A stretch of 64,000 nucleotides of DNA, taken from positions 868,001-932,000 of the forward strand of contig NZ_CP041030.1 in NCBI RefSeq assembly GCF_012224145.1, in the 5' to 3' direction. The notes beneath the pieces are model-generated. The model made no database searches, was not told where the DNA came from, and worked only from the letters and a program-made list of their open reading frames with translations. Shown one piece after another: positions 47,858 through 57,018 of this stretch. The translations under genes were made by a program, and so were the position numbers. Source of the DNA: Francisella sp. LA112445. Lineage in GTDB: Bacteria > Pseudomonadota > Gammaproteobacteria > Francisellales > Francisellaceae. The number at the start of each line of letters is the position of its first letter. Position 1 is the stretch's first letter.

Positions 47858-48604
47858 ATGGCAGGTCATAGTAAATGGGCTAATATTAAGCATAAAAAAG
47901 CAAAAGAAGATGCAAAAAGAGGTAAGATTTTTACTAAACTAATTAGAGAGATTACTGTTGCTGCAAGACTTGGAGGTGGTGATAAAGATGCTAACCCAAG
48001 ACTTAGGGCAGCAATAGCTACAGCTTTAGCGAATAATATGAGTAAGGACACTATCGAAAGAGCTGTATTAAAAGGCGCTGGCGGTGATGATAGTGCTAAT
48101 GTTGAAGAAGTGCGTTATGAAGGCTATGGTCCAAGTGGTGTAGCTATTATGGTTGACTGTATGACAGATAATCGTAATCGTACAGTTGGAGAGGTTCGCC
48201 ATGCTTTTACAAAAAGTGGTGGTAATCTTGGTACAGATGGCTCAGTAGCATATATGTTCACTAAGAAAGGCATTATATCTTTTGCTCCAGGTGTCGATGA
48301 AGATGAGCTTATGGAAGTAGCATTAGAAGTTGGTGCTGAAGATGTAGTTACTCATGAAGATGGTAGTATTGATGTAATTACAGATCCTCAAAATTTTTCA
48401 GATGTACAAGAAGCTTTGATAGAGAAAGGTTTTAATTCTGAGAATGCAGAAGTTACATTTGATGCTGAGACAAAAGCTGATTTAGATGTTGAAACTGCTG
48501 AAAAGGTTATGAATCTAATTGATAAGTTAGAAGATCTTGATGATGTACAAAATGTTTATTCTAATGCTAATTTTACTCAAGAGCTTATGGAGCAGTTAGG
48601 TTAG
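47858..48604 (+). CDS. yebC: YebC/TACO1 family protein
   Basis: A 248-residue protein beginning with the highly conserved [20 protein letters not shown]. The family has been described as transcriptional regulators, and more recently some members were linked to ribosome rescue at proline stretches and TACO1-type translation activation. RBS AAAGGTG is present. In many gammaproteobacteria yebC precedes ruvC-ruvA-ruvB, as here apart from an inserted transporter. Confidence 0.95.
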   Translation: MAGHSKWANIKHKKAKEDAKRGKIFTKLIREITVAARLGGGDKDANPRLRAAIATALANNMSKDTIERAVLKGAGGDDSANVEEVRYEGYGPSGVAIMVDCMTDNRNRTVGEVRHAFTKSGGNLGTDGSVAYMFTKKGIISFAPGVDEDELMEVALEVGAEDVVTHEDGSIDVITDPQNFSDVQEALIEKGFNSENAEVTFDAETKADLDVETAEKVMNLIDKLEDLDDVQNVYSNANFTQELMEQLG

Positions 48605-48627
48605 TCTTATTATTAGTATTTTATTTA

Positions 48628-48652
48628 GTAGTGAGTTACGACTTGTCACTAC
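48628..48652 (+). terminator. Possible weak terminator after yebC
   Basis: A 7-bp stem (GTAGTGA and TCACTAC) with an 11-base loop lies 23 bases past the yebC stop, followed by an A/T-rich stretch but no clean T-run. Confidence 0.35.
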
Positions 48653-48748
48653 AAATATTTATTTAATTTCATATATGCTTCTATCTATTAGAGGTTATCT
48701 GTAATAAAATTTTTCTAGTTAGATTATTTATATAAAATTTAAAAACGC

Positions 48749-49264
48749 ATGATCATTTTAGGAATAGATCCGGGTTCAAGAATAACAGGTTTTGGAGTTA
48801 TTAAAATCCAAGCTAATAAAATGTATTATGTCGCTAGTGGGTGTATCCGTATTACAGAAACAGCAACTGCTAGGCGACTAAAACAAATCGCTGATGGTAT
48901 AACAGAAGTCATAAATATATATGCACCAACTGAATCAGCAATAGAACAAATCTTTATGTTTCAAAACCCTATGGGAGCTATTAAATTAGGTCAAGCTCGA
49001 GGTGTAGCAATGTGTACTCTAGCAATAAATAATTTAGAAGTTAGTGAGTACTCAGCAAAACAAATTAAGCAAGCAGTTGTAGGAACTGGCGGTGCTGCTA
49101 AATCTCAAGTTCAACATATGGTACAGTCATTGTTAGGACTAAGTAAAAAGCCTCCAGAGGATGCAGCAGATGCTCTTGCAATAGCAATATGTCACTATCA
49201 TAGTAGTAAATCTCTAGCAAAAATTTCAGGAGCAAGTAGGGTAGCTCAAAAAAGAATCAAATAA
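48749..49264 (+). CDS. ruvC: Holliday junction resolvase RuvC
   Basis: Cuts Holliday junctions processed by RuvAB. Catalytic residues D7 (LGIDPGS), E66 (AIEQIF), D138 and D141 ([10 protein letters not shown]) are all at E. coli positions. Length 171 is normal. The ribosome-binding site is poor (AAAAACGC). It is separated from ruvA by an MFS transporter gene that has its own promoter. Confidence 0.96.
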   Translation: MIILGIDPGSRITGFGVIKIQANKMYYVASGCIRITETATARRLKQIADGITEVINIYAPTESAIEQIFMFQNPMGAIKLGQARGVAMCTLAINNLEVSEYSAKQIKQAVVGTGGAAKSQVQHMVQSLLGLSKKPPEDAADALAIAICHYHSSKSLAKISGASRVAQKRIK

Positions 49265-49279
49265 AATTTCAAAAAGCGT

Positions 49280-49311
49280 TTGTAATATTATGAGTCACAC
49301 CTATAATAGGT
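49280..49311 (+). promoter_or_regulatory. Promoter of the MFS gene with a palindrome over the -10
   Basis: TTGTAA (49280-49285), a 16-base spacer and TATAAT (49302-49307). The -10 is centred in the palindrome ACCTAT-A-ATAGGT (49299-49311), the position expected for a repressor site. Confidence 0.5.
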
Positions 49312-49339
49312 TTTATCAATAATATTAGGTTGGTTGTAA

Positions 49340-50533
49340 ATGGATAAAAAATATTATCTTAGAGCTTGTACAATATGGCTGATTGGAGCTATGTTTTTCT
49401 TCTATGAGTTTTTCTTGAGAGTATTACCAAATTCTTTGCATGAGGATATTGTTAATAGTTTTCATGCTACAGCTTTTAGTTTTTCTTTATTTGGTGGCGC
49501 TTTTTACTTATGTTATTCGTTATTGCAGGTACCTGTAGGTTTTATATTTGATAAATTCGGTATAAAAAAATCACTATTCTTCGCTGCGATAACATGCTCT
49601 TTAGGGGCTTTGCTTTTTTCAGTGACATCTAGCCTAGAAGTTGCTGTATTTGCTAGATGCTTAATGGGTGTTGGCGCTGCTTTTGGATTTCTGGGATTAT
49701 TGATAATATCAACACAGTGGTTTCCAATGCGATATATGGGAATCTTATCTGGCTCAACTCAGATATTAGGTACAATGGGTCCGATTTTAGCAGGCGGGCC
49801 ACTGTTATTTTTTGTTAGCTATCTAGATAGTTGGAGATTGGTAATATTTATTGCGGCTATTATAGGCGTTATACTAGCAGTTTTGATTGTAATTATTGTT
49901 AAAGAGAGTCCAAAAAGTACTCAAGTGCTAAGTAAAAATGAAATTACTAGTGATATAAAATGTAATCTTTTAAATAAAAAGTTAATTACTATTTATCTGT
50001 ATGCATTTTTTATCTATTGCACAATTCCTACATTAGGGGCTATTTGGGGAGTTACTCTACTAGAGAGTAAAGGTCTTAGTATAACTCAAGCTTCTTATGC
50101 AATAGCATTTTTATGGTTAGGTCTTGGTATAGGAAGTCCTGCTTTTGGTCTTATGTATGATAAGCTTAGACAAAGAGTAAATATTTTAGCGGTAGTATCT
50201 GTTCTTGGTTTAGTTTGTGTTTCGTTATTGCTTATTTTAGAATTAAATGAAACTTTAAGTATGGTTTTGCTATTTTTGATAGGTTGTGCAGCTGCAGGTC
50301 AAACACTGTCATTTACAGTTATTGCAAATTATAGAGAAGATAAGCCTAAATCAATATTTTTTGGTATTAATAATACTGTGGTAATGTTATCTGGGTTTGT
50401 TGTACCAATTATTGTTGGTATGCTAGTCCATAGTTTTAATTTAGATATTTCTATGGCGTTAATTATTCTTCCAATAGCATTTTTAATTTCATTATTAATA
50501 AGTTTAAAATTATCAACGGTTCAGAAGAACTAG
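49340..50533 (+). CDS. MFS transporter of the Fpt/Pht-like group
   Basis: A 397-residue transporter with 12 predicted helices. Helix 1 carries FFFYEFFLRVLPNSL, and the loop after helix 2 is QVPVGFIFDKFGIKKSL, an MFS motif A variant. Both resemble the Francisella Fpt and Legionella Pht phagosomal transporters, several of which move amino acids. Substrate cannot be read from sequence. It lies between ruvC and ruvA and has its own promoter with a palindrome. The ruvA gene starts 13 bases later, so this transcript probably includes ruvA. Confidence 0.85.
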   Translation: MDKKYYLRACTIWLIGAMFFFYEFFLRVLPNSLHEDIVNSFHATAFSFSLFGGAFYLCYSLLQVPVGFIFDKFGIKKSLFFAAITCSLGALLFSVTSSLEVAVFARCLMGVGAAFGFLGLLIISTQWFPMRYMGILSGSTQILGTMGPILAGGPLLFFVSYLDSWRLVIFIAAIIGVILAVLIVIIVKESPKSTQVLSKNEITSDIKCNLLNKKLITIYLYAFFIYCTIPTLGAIWGVTLLESKGLSITQASYAIAFLWLGLGIGSPAFGLMYDKLRQRVNILAVVSVLGLVCVSLLLILELNETLSMVLLFLIGCAAAGQTLSFTVIANYREDKPKSIFFGINNTVVMLSGFVVPIIVGMLVHSFNLDISMALIILPIAFLISLLISLKLSTVQKN

Positions 50534-50545
50534 GGAATATTATCG

Positions 50546-51196
50546 ATGATAAGTTTTATAAAAGGTGTATTGATCGAGAAAGATCCTACAGCTTTATTGA
50601 TAGATGTAAATGGTTTAGGGTATGAAGTCTTTGTACCTATGACTACTTTTTACTCATTAGGTGAGACAGGAGCTACTATAAGTTTATATACGCATTTTGT
50701 AGTTCGAGAAGATGCTCAGCAGCTTTATGGATTTAAGTCAAAAGTTGATAAGAAAGTTTTTCAAGAGCTAATTAAAGTAAGTGGTATTGGGGCTAGAACA
50801 GCATTGGCAATTTTGTCGGGTATGGATTCGAAAACTCTTTTACATTGCATTGAAAATAAAGATTATGGTTTATTAGCTACAGTACCAGGAATTGGTAAGA
50901 AAACAGCTGAGCGTCTAGTTGTAGAGATTTACGATAAGTTATTGAAAATGGCTAATGAGATCTATGGGCAATCTGATGGTTCTAGTACAACAAATGTTGA
51001 ATCAAGCTCTGAACAAGCATCAACCCCAGCAGCTATATCAAACTCTATATTTAATGAATCAGTAGATGCATTATTAGCTCTAGGGTATAAACAAAAGGAT
51101 GCTGAAAAAATGATTCGTGGTTCTATAGGTGATGCTAAAACACCAGCTGAAGCTATTCGTAAAGCTTTACAAGGATCTATTAAATCAAAAAGATAA
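50546..51196 (+). CDS. ruvA: Holliday junction DNA helicase subunit RuvA
   Basis: Binds four-way junctions and loads the RuvB motor. The N-terminal OB domain is [20 protein letters not shown], and the two helix-hairpin-helix motifs are [14 protein letters not shown] and [14 protein letters not shown] flexible serine-rich linker (about 145-165) and the RuvB-binding C-terminal domain ([16 protein letters not shown]) follow. RBS AGGGA is present. The ruvB gene is not adjacent; rmuC follows after 18 bases. Confidence 0.96.
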   Translation: MISFIKGVLIEKDPTALLIDVNGLGYEVFVPMTTFYSLGETGATISLYTHFVVREDAQQLYGFKSKVDKKVFQELIKVSGIGARTALAILSGMDSKTLLHCIENKDYGLLATVPGIGKKTAERLVVEIYDKLLKMANEIYGQSDGSSTTNVESSSEQASTPAAISNSIFNESVDALLALGYKQKDAEKMIRGSIGDAKTPAEAIRKALQGSIKSKR

Positions 51197-51214
51197 TAAA
51201 AAAAGGAATTAAAG

Positions 51215-52633
51215 ATGATATTAGCAATAGCATTAATTGTGCTATTAGTGATTGTTAGCATAGTGTTTTTTTCAATATTTAGTAAAAAAACTAAAGAAGT
51301 TGAAACTATTCGCCAAGACTATGAGCAATATAAAGATTCAACACGGAATGAACTAGTCGAGTTACGTGGTAAAAATGTCACTTTTGATACACTTTTAGAT
51401 CAAGAGAAGCAAAAAAATGCTGAGTTGAAGCAAGATAATACTTTGCGTATAGGTGAACTTAAACAAGAGCTTAAAGAAGAAAGAGAAAAATCTTATAATT
51501 ATATCGAAGAGATAAAAAACTATAGGTCTCAAGTATCAATGCTTGAAACTCAGCTTAAAGAGCAAAATACTGCTATGCAAGATAAACTAGAGTTGTTACA
51601 AAATAGTGAGGCTAAATTAAAAACAGAATTTGAGAATTTAGCTAGTAAGATCTTTGAAGATAATTCAAAAAAACTTAATGAGCGTAATCAAGAAAGTTTG
51701 AATAGTGTTTTAAATCCAGTGCGAGAGCAGCTAAAAGATTTTAAGCAAAAAGTAGAAGATGTTTATGATAAAGAATCTACTGCTAGAGGAGCTTTACAGA
51801 ATGAGCTAAAAACTCTCAAAGAGTTAAATCAAAAAATGACTGCTGAGGCTCATAACCTTACAAATGCTCTTAGAAGTAGTACCAAGCAGCAAGGTATCTG
51901 GGGTGAGATGGTGCTTGAGAATGTTCTTGAAAAATCTGGTCTTCGTGAAGGTTTTGAATATTTCAGAGAAAAGCATACTACAGATGATGAAGGCAAAGCA
52001 TATCGTCCTGATGTGGTTGTTAAGTTGCCTGATAATAGAGATATAATTATAGATGCTAAGACTTCATTATTTGCATACAATGATTATATGGCAGCAGATG
52101 AAGAGCAAAAACAAGCTCATCTAAAAGCTCATATTCGATCAATACGAGAGCATATAAAAGGTCTTGCAAATAAAAGCTATGAGAATTTAAAAGGTATAAA
52201 TTCATTAGATTTTATATTTATGTTTATACCTGTAGAGGGTGCTTTGCTTCTAGCTTTAGATAATGATACTAATCTTTATGATGAAGCATTTAAGCAAAAG
52301 ATAATCTTAGTTAGTCCCACAACTTTACTAGTAGCATTACGAGCAGTTGAGAATACTTGGCGTTATGAGAAGCAGGCTCAGAGCATCACAGATATCTATA
52401 GTAGGGCGGAAGAGCTATATAAGAAGTTTGTTGGTTTTGTTGATGATTTAGAAAAGGTTGGTAAATCTATAAATGATGCTAATAAATCTTATGAAAATGC
52501 TTTTAATAAATTAAAAACTGGTCGTGGAAACTTAATTGGTCAAGTTGAAAAACTAAAAGTAATATCAAATATAAAACCTAAAAAAGAGCTTGATAATCAT
52601 TTAGTTGAAAATGCTATGGGTGATAGTGAGTAA
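51215..52633 (+). CDS. rmuC: DNA recombination protein RmuC
   Basis: A 472-residue protein with one N-terminal transmembrane helix (about residues 2-22), a long coiled coil (about 25-190) and a C-terminal nuclease-like RmuC domain. That domain holds KQQGIWGEMVLENVLE and the PD-(D/E)xK-type strand DIIIDAKTS, with VVKLPD just before it. RmuC limits DNA inversion and restricts some transferred DNA in enterobacteria. It follows ruvA by 18 bases and precedes the KAP-like gene by 3, so all three are probably cotranscribed. Confidence 0.93.
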   Translation: MILAIALIVLLVIVSIVFFSIFSKKTKEVETIRQDYEQYKDSTRNELVELRGKNVTFDTLLDQEKQKNAELKQDNTLRIGELKQELKEEREKSYNYIEEIKNYRSQVSMLETQLKEQNTAMQDKLELLQNSEAKLKTEFENLASKIFEDNSKKLNERNQESLNSVLNPVREQLKDFKQKVEDVYDKESTARGALQNELKTLKELNQKMTAEAHNLTNALRSSTKQQGIWGEMVLENVLEKSGLREGFEYFREKHTTDDEGKAYRPDVVVKLPDNRDIIIDAKTSLFAYNDYMAADEEQKQAHLKAHIRSIREHIKGLANKSYENLKGINSLDFIFMFIPVEGALLLALDNDTNLYDEAFKQKIILVSPTTLLVALRAVENTWRYEKQAQSITDIYSRAEELYKKFVGFVDDLEKVGKSINDANKSYENAFNKLKTGRGNLIGQVEKLKVISNIKPKKELDNHLVENAMGDSE

Positions 52634-52636
52634 CTA

Positions 52637-54460
52637 ATGGATAAAGGTGCTATTTCAAAAAGATTAAGTGACCTATTAACAAGAGATACTGCATTATGCA
52701 TTGCAATCAATGGTAAGTGGGGTGTAGGTAAAACTTACTTTTGGACAAAGTTTGCTGAATCTAACTTTAAAAAGACAAGAGAAACTTATTTGTCACTTTA
52801 TTGGAAAGAAATTTCTAAAAAGTATGAAAATAAACCTTCTTCTATATTTGCAGTTAAAGATACTATTTTAAATGTAAGGAGACAGCAAATAAAAGATGAA
52901 AATACAAAAGCAGCAGTCTATATATCACTTTTTGGAAAGGAAACACTTCAACAAATAAGAAATGATTTGTTACTACAGATATATAGTCAAAATAGTTGGA
53001 TTAAAAGAATAAAAGATCGTGTTGGAAATTTAAACTTATATGGACTTTATGTAACAGCAACTCTTAGTTTTTTCGAAAAGAAAGATTTTAACGATATTAT
53101 AGTTTGTTTTGATGACTTTGAAAGATTATCAGAGAAGCTAGATGTAAAAGATATTCTTGGTTTAATATCTGAATTAAAAGAACAAAAGAATTGCCATGTA
53201 GTTATGATATTTAATGGTGATAAAATTCGTAAAGATAATAGCTTAGCAATTTATAAAGATAAAATAATTGATTATGAACTTGATTATGATCCATCACCAG
53301 AAAGCTCTTTTGATCTTGTAAAAGATGATTTACAGGTCTTTCATACATATGCACAAGATTTCTTTAAAAAACATAGTATAAAAAATATAAGAAATATTAA
53401 AAGAGTAATAAATGCTCTTAATGACTATAGTTTTATTGAAAGTAGTTTTGGTGAATATAAAGATCTTGAAAGAGATATTATAAATATGATTATGGGAATA
53501 GCCTATGTTAATGCCTCTAGTCAAGTTAGTTTTGAGGAGTTAGAAAGCTATAGTAATCGTAAATGGCATAATATTAGTAATAAACCCATTGGAGAGTCTT
53601 CTATAAAATCTGAGGATGATACTCAGCTTCGACTTGAAGAATTATTAAAATATTTAAATAATTATCGATTTAATATTCTACCAAAAGAAAGAAATGTAAT
53701 TTTAGCAGTTAAAAGTTCAATAGTTGGTAGAGATGAGTTTAATGCTTTAATTACAGAAGATATCGATAGAAAAAATAAGTCAGATATGCAAAATAAATTG
53801 CAGGAGTTTGTTTTGAGATCACGAAATGATTTACAATACTCATTTGATAATTATGCTAAAGATATTTTTTTGCTACTAAAACAAAATAGTAATAGTTTAG
53901 TTGAGATATTAAGTTCGGATAGTTTTTTGTTTTATATAGAAGAACTTATTAAATTTGATAATAAAAGCGCTCAAAAGTATAAAGATTTTGCAATAAATGT
54001 TTTGAAAGAGTATTTAGATAAATTGACATCTATAAAAAGTATGTTTAGCTTTGATATACAAAGAGTTGATAAAATCAAAAAGTTTGATTCAGAACTAGAA
54101 GAATACTATTTTAAATTAAAAAGTCTTGATGAAAAAGGTATCATTGATAAAAAAGATGGAGTTTTGAACTTAATGCTTAAGCCGATTGTAAAAGAAGGCT
54201 GGGATTCTGAAGATTGTATTTTATTATCTAAGGTTAAGGTTAGTGATTTAAAAGAATACTTACTTAACGACTACAACTTTATGTTGAGCTCAAGAAATTT
54301 TATTGATTGGCTCAATGGATTCAAAAATCCTATTGGCTTTGAAGAATATAGAGATAATTTAATAGAAGCTATGATAGAGCTACAAGAAGATGGTAATGAA
54401 GAACAAAAAGTTAAGTTAGATGAGATATTAAATCAATTTACAAACATAAAGCGAGTTTAA
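52637..54460 (+). CDS. KAP-like P-loop NTPase
   Basis: A 607-residue protein. Residues 1-200 are a P-loop NTPase: Walker A GKWGVGKT (26-33), Walker B IIVCFDDFERLS (154-165, with the aromatic-acidic ending seen in KAP proteins) and a sensor strand HVVMIFNGDKI. Residues 140-147 are mildly hydrophobic, but the membrane hairpins of many KAP NTPases are not clear. The remaining 400 residues are helical, rich in N, K, D and E, with no motif I know. KAP NTPases are linked to phage exclusion and to polymorphic conflict systems. The start is 3 bases past rmuC with a poor RBS, which suggests translational coupling. Confidence 0.75.
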   Translation: MDKGAISKRLSDLLTRDTALCIAINGKWGVGKTYFWTKFAESNFKKTRETYLSLYWKEISKKYENKPSSIFAVKDTILNVRRQQIKDENTKAAVYISLFGKETLQQIRNDLLLQIYSQNSWIKRIKDRVGNLNLYGLYVTATLSFFEKKDFNDIIVCFDDFERLSEKLDVKDILGLISELKEQKNCHVVMIFNGDKIRKDNSLAIYKDKIIDYELDYDPSPESSFDLVKDDLQVFHTYAQDFFKKHSIKNIRNIKRVINALNDYSFIESSFGEYKDLERDIINMIMGIAYVNASSQVSFEELESYSNRKWHNISNKPIGESSIKSEDDTQLRLEELLKYLNNYRFNILPKERNVILAVKSSIVGRDEFNALITEDIDRKNKSDMQNKLQEFVLRSRNDLQYSFDNYAKDIFLLLKQNSNSLVEILSSDSFLFYIEELIKFDNKSAQKYKDFAINVLKEYLDKLTSIKSMFSFDIQRVDKIKKFDSELEEYYFKLKSLDEKGIIDKKDGVLNLMLKPIVKEGWDSEDCILLSKVKVSDLKEYLLNDYNFMLSSRNFIDWLNGFKNPIGFEEYRDNLIEAMIELQEDGNEEQKVKLDEILNQFTNIKRV

Positions 54461-54477
54461 ACTGGAAATAATTAGAA

Positions 54478-55071
54478 ATGAAACTTTTTAAAAAACCGTA
54501 TTCTTTTATAAAATCATTCTGGGAATATCTAGGTCAATCTCAAGATAAAAACTTTCGTATACTACATATTGTTGTAGGTATGGCAGTTATTTTACAGATT
54601 ATAGATAGTAATTTTATGCATGTTAAGTTTGGACTTAATGCTTGGGCATATTTACATATGTTTTGTGGATTATCACTATGTGCTTTGAGTGTGCTTTTGG
54701 TTATTATGGCTTTGGATAAGAGGGGATTACGCTATTACTTCCCATATTTGTATAATGATTATTCAGCTATTAAACTAGACCTATCTGAATTACGTAAATT
54801 AAAACTACCAAACTCTAGAAGTGGAAGCCTTGCTGCAATAGTACAAGGTCTTGGTTTACTTGCATTAACTATAGCATGGGTCTCTGGATTCTTTTGGTTT
54901 ACAGCTTGGAACTGGCAATCACCTTATATGCATGATTTAGAAGAAATACATAAGACATTAGTCGACCCTGTTGAGATATATATTTATGCTCACGCTTTCA
55001 TGGGTATTTTACACTATGTTTTACAAAGATATTTTCCGCAATTTATTAGTGAAATTAAAGCAGAAGGTTAG
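54478..55071 (+). CDS. Cytochrome b561-like membrane protein
   Basis: A 197-residue protein with four hydrophobic helices (about 30-47, 55-77, 118-140 and 165-182). Histidines placed in or near the helices (RILHIVVG, YLHMFCG, EEIHKTL, YAHAFMGILH) fit bis-haem binding as in cytochrome b561 and hydrogenase cytochrome-b subunits. It would pass electrons to or from quinone in the inner membrane. It has a GGAAA ribosome-binding site 17 bases after the KAP gene and may end that operon. The family call is by pattern only. Confidence 0.6.
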   Translation: MKLFKKPYSFIKSFWEYLGQSQDKNFRILHIVVGMAVILQIIDSNFMHVKFGLNAWAYLHMFCGLSLCALSVLLVIMALDKRGLRYYFPYLYNDYSAIKLDLSELRKLKLPNSRSGSLAAIVQGLGLLALTIAWVSGFFWFTAWNWQSPYMHDLEEIHKTLVDPVEIYIYAHAFMGILHYVLQRYFPQFISEIKAEG

Positions 55072-55074
55072 ATT

Positions 55075-56010
55075 TTAACCTAATAGAAACATCCACATTG
55101 GCAATGTAATTATAGATAAAACAGTTGAAACTAAATATAAGCTGGTAGCTTCATCTGGAATTGCACGCCATTGTAGTGCAAATATAGTTGCTATTGTCGC
55201 TGTTGGCATAGCCACTAGATAAACTAGTTCTTTAGCAGAATCTCCAGTAATTCCAAAAAGAATTACAATTCCCCAAGCGATAAATCCGCTAATTAAACTT
55301 TTCATTATTATATTAAATACAAACATCTTACTTAGGTGCAGTCTAATTCCATATAGAGCTAAACCAACTGTAAATAGTGACATAAATACACACGCTTTTG
55401 ATGCATGGTCTATGGAGTCTGTGATTGGTTTTGGTATCATTGTGTATACATGTAATATACTAATAATAGCACCAAATACAACAGCTAAAAACATAGGTTT
55501 TTTAAGTGACTGGGATAGTGCATAAAGTATTATACCTTTTTTAGATTCTCTAGATCCTGAATAAAGTTCTAATAAAAATATAGTCAAAGGTATAAGAGTT
55601 AGTGATATTACAAAATTTGCTTTAGCTACAGATATAAGAGCTGTTGAACCTATGATACTCATAAAAAATGGAATTCCCATACCACCCATATCTGTGAAAG
55701 TGTTTATCATAGCTTGCATAACACTGTTCTTTTTAGATTCTTTAAAAATAAAAATACTAGCGCTAAAACAGATTGCCCAAATAATAGCTATAGAAACTAG
55801 AAAAGCAGACATCCAACGTAGGTCAAATATTTGTTCTGGCCTTGCAGTAGCTGTTTGCATAAATAGTAATGCAGGGAATACATATACTGTGACAATCTTC
55901 GCACATGTCTTATGTGCATTTTCACCAACTATTTTTAGATATCCAGTTAGCCAACCAACAAAGATAATAATAAATATAGGTAATATTGAGTCTATGATTT
56001 GTACGAGCAT
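55075..56010 (-). CDS. AEC family transporter
   Basis: A 311-residue protein with about ten helices, of the auxin efflux carrier/malonate transporter type. Features are the N-terminal ILPIFIIIFVGWLTGYL, a pair of broken helices (KIVTVYVFPALLFMQTATA) and the C-terminal AMPTATIATIFALQW, matching the AEC repeat. Substrates of bacterial members are usually small organic acids or amino acids. It converges on the b561-like gene with 3 bases between. No clear RBS was found. Confidence 0.85.
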   Translation of the reverse strand: MLVQIIDSILPIFIIIFVGWLTGYLKIVGENAHKTCAKIVTVYVFPALLFMQTATARPEQIFDLRWMSAFLVSIAIIWAICFSASIFIFKESKKNSVMQAMINTFTDMGGMGIPFFMSIIGSTALISVAKANFVISLTLIPLTIFLLELYSGSRESKKGIILYALSQSLKKPMFLAVVFGAIISILHVYTMIPKPITDSIDHASKACVFMSLFTVGLALYGIRLHLSKMFVFNIIMKSLISGFIAWGIVILFGITGDSAKELVYLVAMPTATIATIFALQWRAIPDEATSLYLVSTVLSIITLPMWMFLLG

Positions 56011-56066
56011 TATTTATAAATAAAGGTTTTCATTTTATAAATATTAAGCTTTTTGGTTAAGAATAG

Positions 56067-56363
56067 CTACGATTTTTTCGCTACTAGAGGCTCTAAAAAA
56101 TCATCAATAGTACAGTGGTTTTCAATAGGGTGGCGTAATCTTTTTTCTTTATTTATTTCGTAATGATTATTCCTTCCTACTTTTGTAACAGTTAAGTAGG
56201 CTGTCTCGGTTAGGTCACTAAGTATATTTAGGACTGCTCTTTCAGTGATCCCAACCTTGATAGCCATATCTCTAATAGTAATGTTTGGGTTACTATTAAT
56301 GAGACATAACACGTGTGAGTGGTTTGTTAAAAAAGTCCAGCTTTGATTTTTTTTTGTAGCCAT
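56067..56363 (-). CDS. Small winged-helix DNA-binding protein
   Basis: A 98-residue protein with a MarR/Lrp-like winged helix: NHSHVLCLINSNPNITIRDM, then the recognition helix GITERAVLNILSDLTE, and a wing with TVTKVGRNNHYEI. There is no effector domain. It lies 34 bases downstream of the NTF2-like gene on the same strand and upstream of the AEC gene on the same strand, so it could regulate either. No RBS is visible, which suggests coupled translation. Confidence 0.75.
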   Translation of the reverse strand: MATKKNQSWTFLTNHSHVLCLINSNPNITIRDMAIKVGITERAVLNILSDLTETAYLTVTKVGRNNHYEINKEKRLRHPIENHCTIDDFLEPLVAKKS

Positions 56364-56397
56364 TGGGTATTTGTAGTTATTTAATTATCTTTTGTTA

Positions 56398-56859
56398 TTA
56401 TACTGGAGTATATGGTAAAGATGAATGGTGAAGTACGATTTGTAGTTCACCTTTTTCATTTGGTTTAAATGCCATCGTATAGTTAGCTACAACTTTTGTG
56501 CCATCAGTTTGAGTTAGATGCTTGTTACCCATAACCATACCAATATTATCTTCGATAATGTATCCAGCATTTTCAAACTCTAGTTCTGCCCAAGGGCTAA
56601 TAGCAAAACCATTGTCTTCGCTGTATTTTTCATTACCTGCAACAAAATAAGATACTGCACCTTCTAAATCACCTCTAAACATTTTTTTAGAAGCTAAAGT
56701 AGGCTTAAATAGAACGTTACTATTATCATAAGCATATATATCTTTGATAAGGCTATGAGCCAACTGCTTATAGTCTCCTCCTTCTCTATAAGTTTTAGAG
56801 ATTTCTAATAAACCATCTTTCCATTTAGCAAGTGCATTATCTATATCTTGTCTAGTCAT
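56398..56859 (-). CDS. NTF2/SnoaL-like protein (DUF4440 type)
   Basis: A 153-residue cytosolic protein. The N-terminal helix, the YDNSNVLFKPTLAS region and the ending GELQIVLHHSSLPYTP match small NTF2-fold proteins of the SgcJ/EcaC or CaMKII-association type. The fold gives a ligand pocket or a dimer, and no activity is implied. RBS AGAGGAG is strong. It forms a two-gene unit with the winged-helix gene. Confidence 0.7.
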   Translation of the reverse strand: MTRQDIDNALAKWKDGLLEISKTYREGGDYKQLAHSLIKDIYAYDNSNVLFKPTLASKKMFRGDLEGAVSYFVAGNEKYSEDNGFAISPWAELEFENAGYIIEDNIGMVMGNKHLTQTDGTKVVANYTMAFKPNEKGELQIVLHHSSLPYTPV

Positions 56860-57018
56860 ATTTTTCTCCTCTCTAATTAAATATGAATCATAATATATGT
56901 TTTAATTTTCATGTATTGTAGTTCTTAAAATTTTGTTTGTAAAGTCTTTTTTAAAAAAATATAAATATGTTTATAATTTATGTAGATCATCTTCAAATTA
57001 AGATAAGTTTATAATTCT

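Noticed and set aside
55652-56023. A 123-codon plus-strand frame opposite the AEC transporter.
   Set aside because: It mirrors hydrophobic codons of the transporter, which often gives long antisense frames in AT-rich DNA; no RBS or family match.
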